A stretch of 5,523 nt of DNA from the NCBI GenBank assembly GCA_028682845.1, contig JAJRAT010000013.1, positions 1 through 5,523 on the forward strand. Direction: 5' to 3'. The notes beneath the pieces are model-generated. The model did not search any database, had not been told where the DNA came from, and saw nothing but the letters and a program-made list of their open reading frames with translations. Shown in pieces: positions 5,392 to 5,523 of this stretch. Position numbers and translations under genes: made by a program. The stretch is from Methanothrix sp. (GTDB lineage Archaea; Halobacteriota; Methanosarcinia; Methanotrichales; Methanotrichaceae). Positions within the stretch are counted from its first letter, which is position 1; each line of letters starts with the position of its first letter.

Positions 5392-5451
5392 ACACATTCA
5401 ACTCGTAGCAGTGCGGAGTCCCCATCCTTCAGGGTGGGGAAGAGCGCGTAA
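5392..5451 (+). mobile_element. Remnant resembling an IS200/IS605 right end (tnpB 3' tail with hairpin)
   Basis: A hairpin with 8-base arms (CCCCATCC 5420-5427, loop TTCA, GGGTGGGG 5432-5439, one G-T pair) matches the GC-rich stem commonly found at the 3' end of tnpB and in its omega-RNA, at the right end of IS200/IS605 elements. The same bases read as SSAESPSFRVGKSA followed by TAA (5449-5451), resembling TnpB C-terminal tails. The frame is open back only to 5302 and shows no zinc-finger or RuvC motif, so no tnpB body is present. It is therefore a solo end or scar of an earlier element, or a left-end hairpin of the element starting just downstream. Recognition is from memory of the family's ends, not from an alignment. 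Confidence 0.45.
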
Positions 5452-5452
5452 T

Positions 5453-5514
5453 AGCTGCATTCACCCAAGATAGTATTATATACTATTGGGTGAATAAACT
5501 TTATTTATGCAGCT
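5453..5514 (+). promoter_or_regulatory. Long imperfect palindrome containing a TATA-like loop and the next start codon
   Basis: Outer arms AGCTGCAT (5453-5460) and ATGCAGCT (5507-5514) are perfect inverted repeats. Inner arms ATTCACCCAA (5459-5468) and TTGGGTGAAT (5486-5495) are also perfect. Inside these, TAGTA (5471-5475) and TACTA (5481-5485) close a TTATA loop, with a 2-base bulge (5469-5470) on the left and 11 unpaired bases (5496-5506) on the right. The loop region reads as a TATA box (TTATATAC, 5476-5483), which would start transcription near 5505, just before the ATG at 5507. The palindrome may be the left-end hairpin of an IS200/IS605 element, the tnpB promoter, or both. Confidence 0.6.
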
Positions 5515-5523
5515 CACAAAGAC
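5507..5523 (+). CDS. tnpB: 5' start of a probable TnpB (IS200/IS605 OrfB) gene, cut by the window edge
   Basis: An ATG at 5507 opens a frame MQLTK that continues past the window edge. MQLTK-type starts followed by a basic beta strand are characteristic of TnpB, the RuvC-type, RNA-guided nuclease of IS200/IS605 elements and ancestor of Cas12. Five residues alone prove nothing; the call rests on combining them with the right-end-like hairpin and the palindrome just upstream. No Shine-Dalgarno is present, and the TATA-like box about 30 bases upstream suggests leaderless expression. Any other gene starting here remains possible. Confidence 0.4.

Overview
The window looks like chromosomal DNA of a methanogenic archaeon, most likely a Methanothrix (Methanosaeta)-like member of the Methanosarcinales. 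This is inferred from gene content and signal style, not from a marker gene. Supporting signs are archaeal-type TATA boxes about 25-35 bases ahead of starts, T-run terminators, a DUF104 (AF2212-like) antitoxin with a PIN toxin, a secreted stand-alone Cache protein and an AMP-forming acyl-CoA synthetase. No rRNA, tRNA or CRISPR array was seen.

Layout from left to right. Positions 1-90 hold the last 29 codons of an unidentified gene on the + strand. It converges on a secreted Cache-domain protein (167-1021, - strand), whose stop codon is embedded in a four-unit tandem repeat of an AGATCT-centred 10-11-mer. A 400-base gap holds the promoter and ribosome binding site of the Cache gene, one copy of a GC-rich dispersed repeat, and the promoter of a compact toxin-antitoxin pair on the + strand (antitoxin 1422-1610, PIN toxin 1601-2098, overlapping by 10 bases). 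A second copy of the GC-rich repeat lies on the other side of the pair, at a register of exactly 1000 bases, so the toxin-antitoxin cassette is bracketed by direct repeats.

Two metabolic genes follow on the - strand. The first is an NfnA/SudB-like FAD, NAD(P) and [2Fe-2S] electron-transfer subunit (2411-3325), with a double-hairpin and T-run terminator but no visible NfnB/SudA partner. The second is a 574-residue AMP-forming acyl-CoA synthetase (3506-5230), complete in its core motifs. Each seems to have its own promoter and terminator, so they are probably separate transcripts rather than an operon.

The right edge looks like IS200/IS605 territory. A short remnant resembling a tnpB 3' end with its right-end/omega-RNA-type hairpin (5392-5451) is followed directly by a long imperfect palindrome (5453-5514). 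The distal arm of that palindrome contains the start codon of a new reading frame beginning MQLTK, typical of TnpB, which runs off the window. The most unusual signal here is this palindrome: it carries a TATA-like loop and can pair with the start codon. The bracketed toxin-antitoxin cassette comes second.
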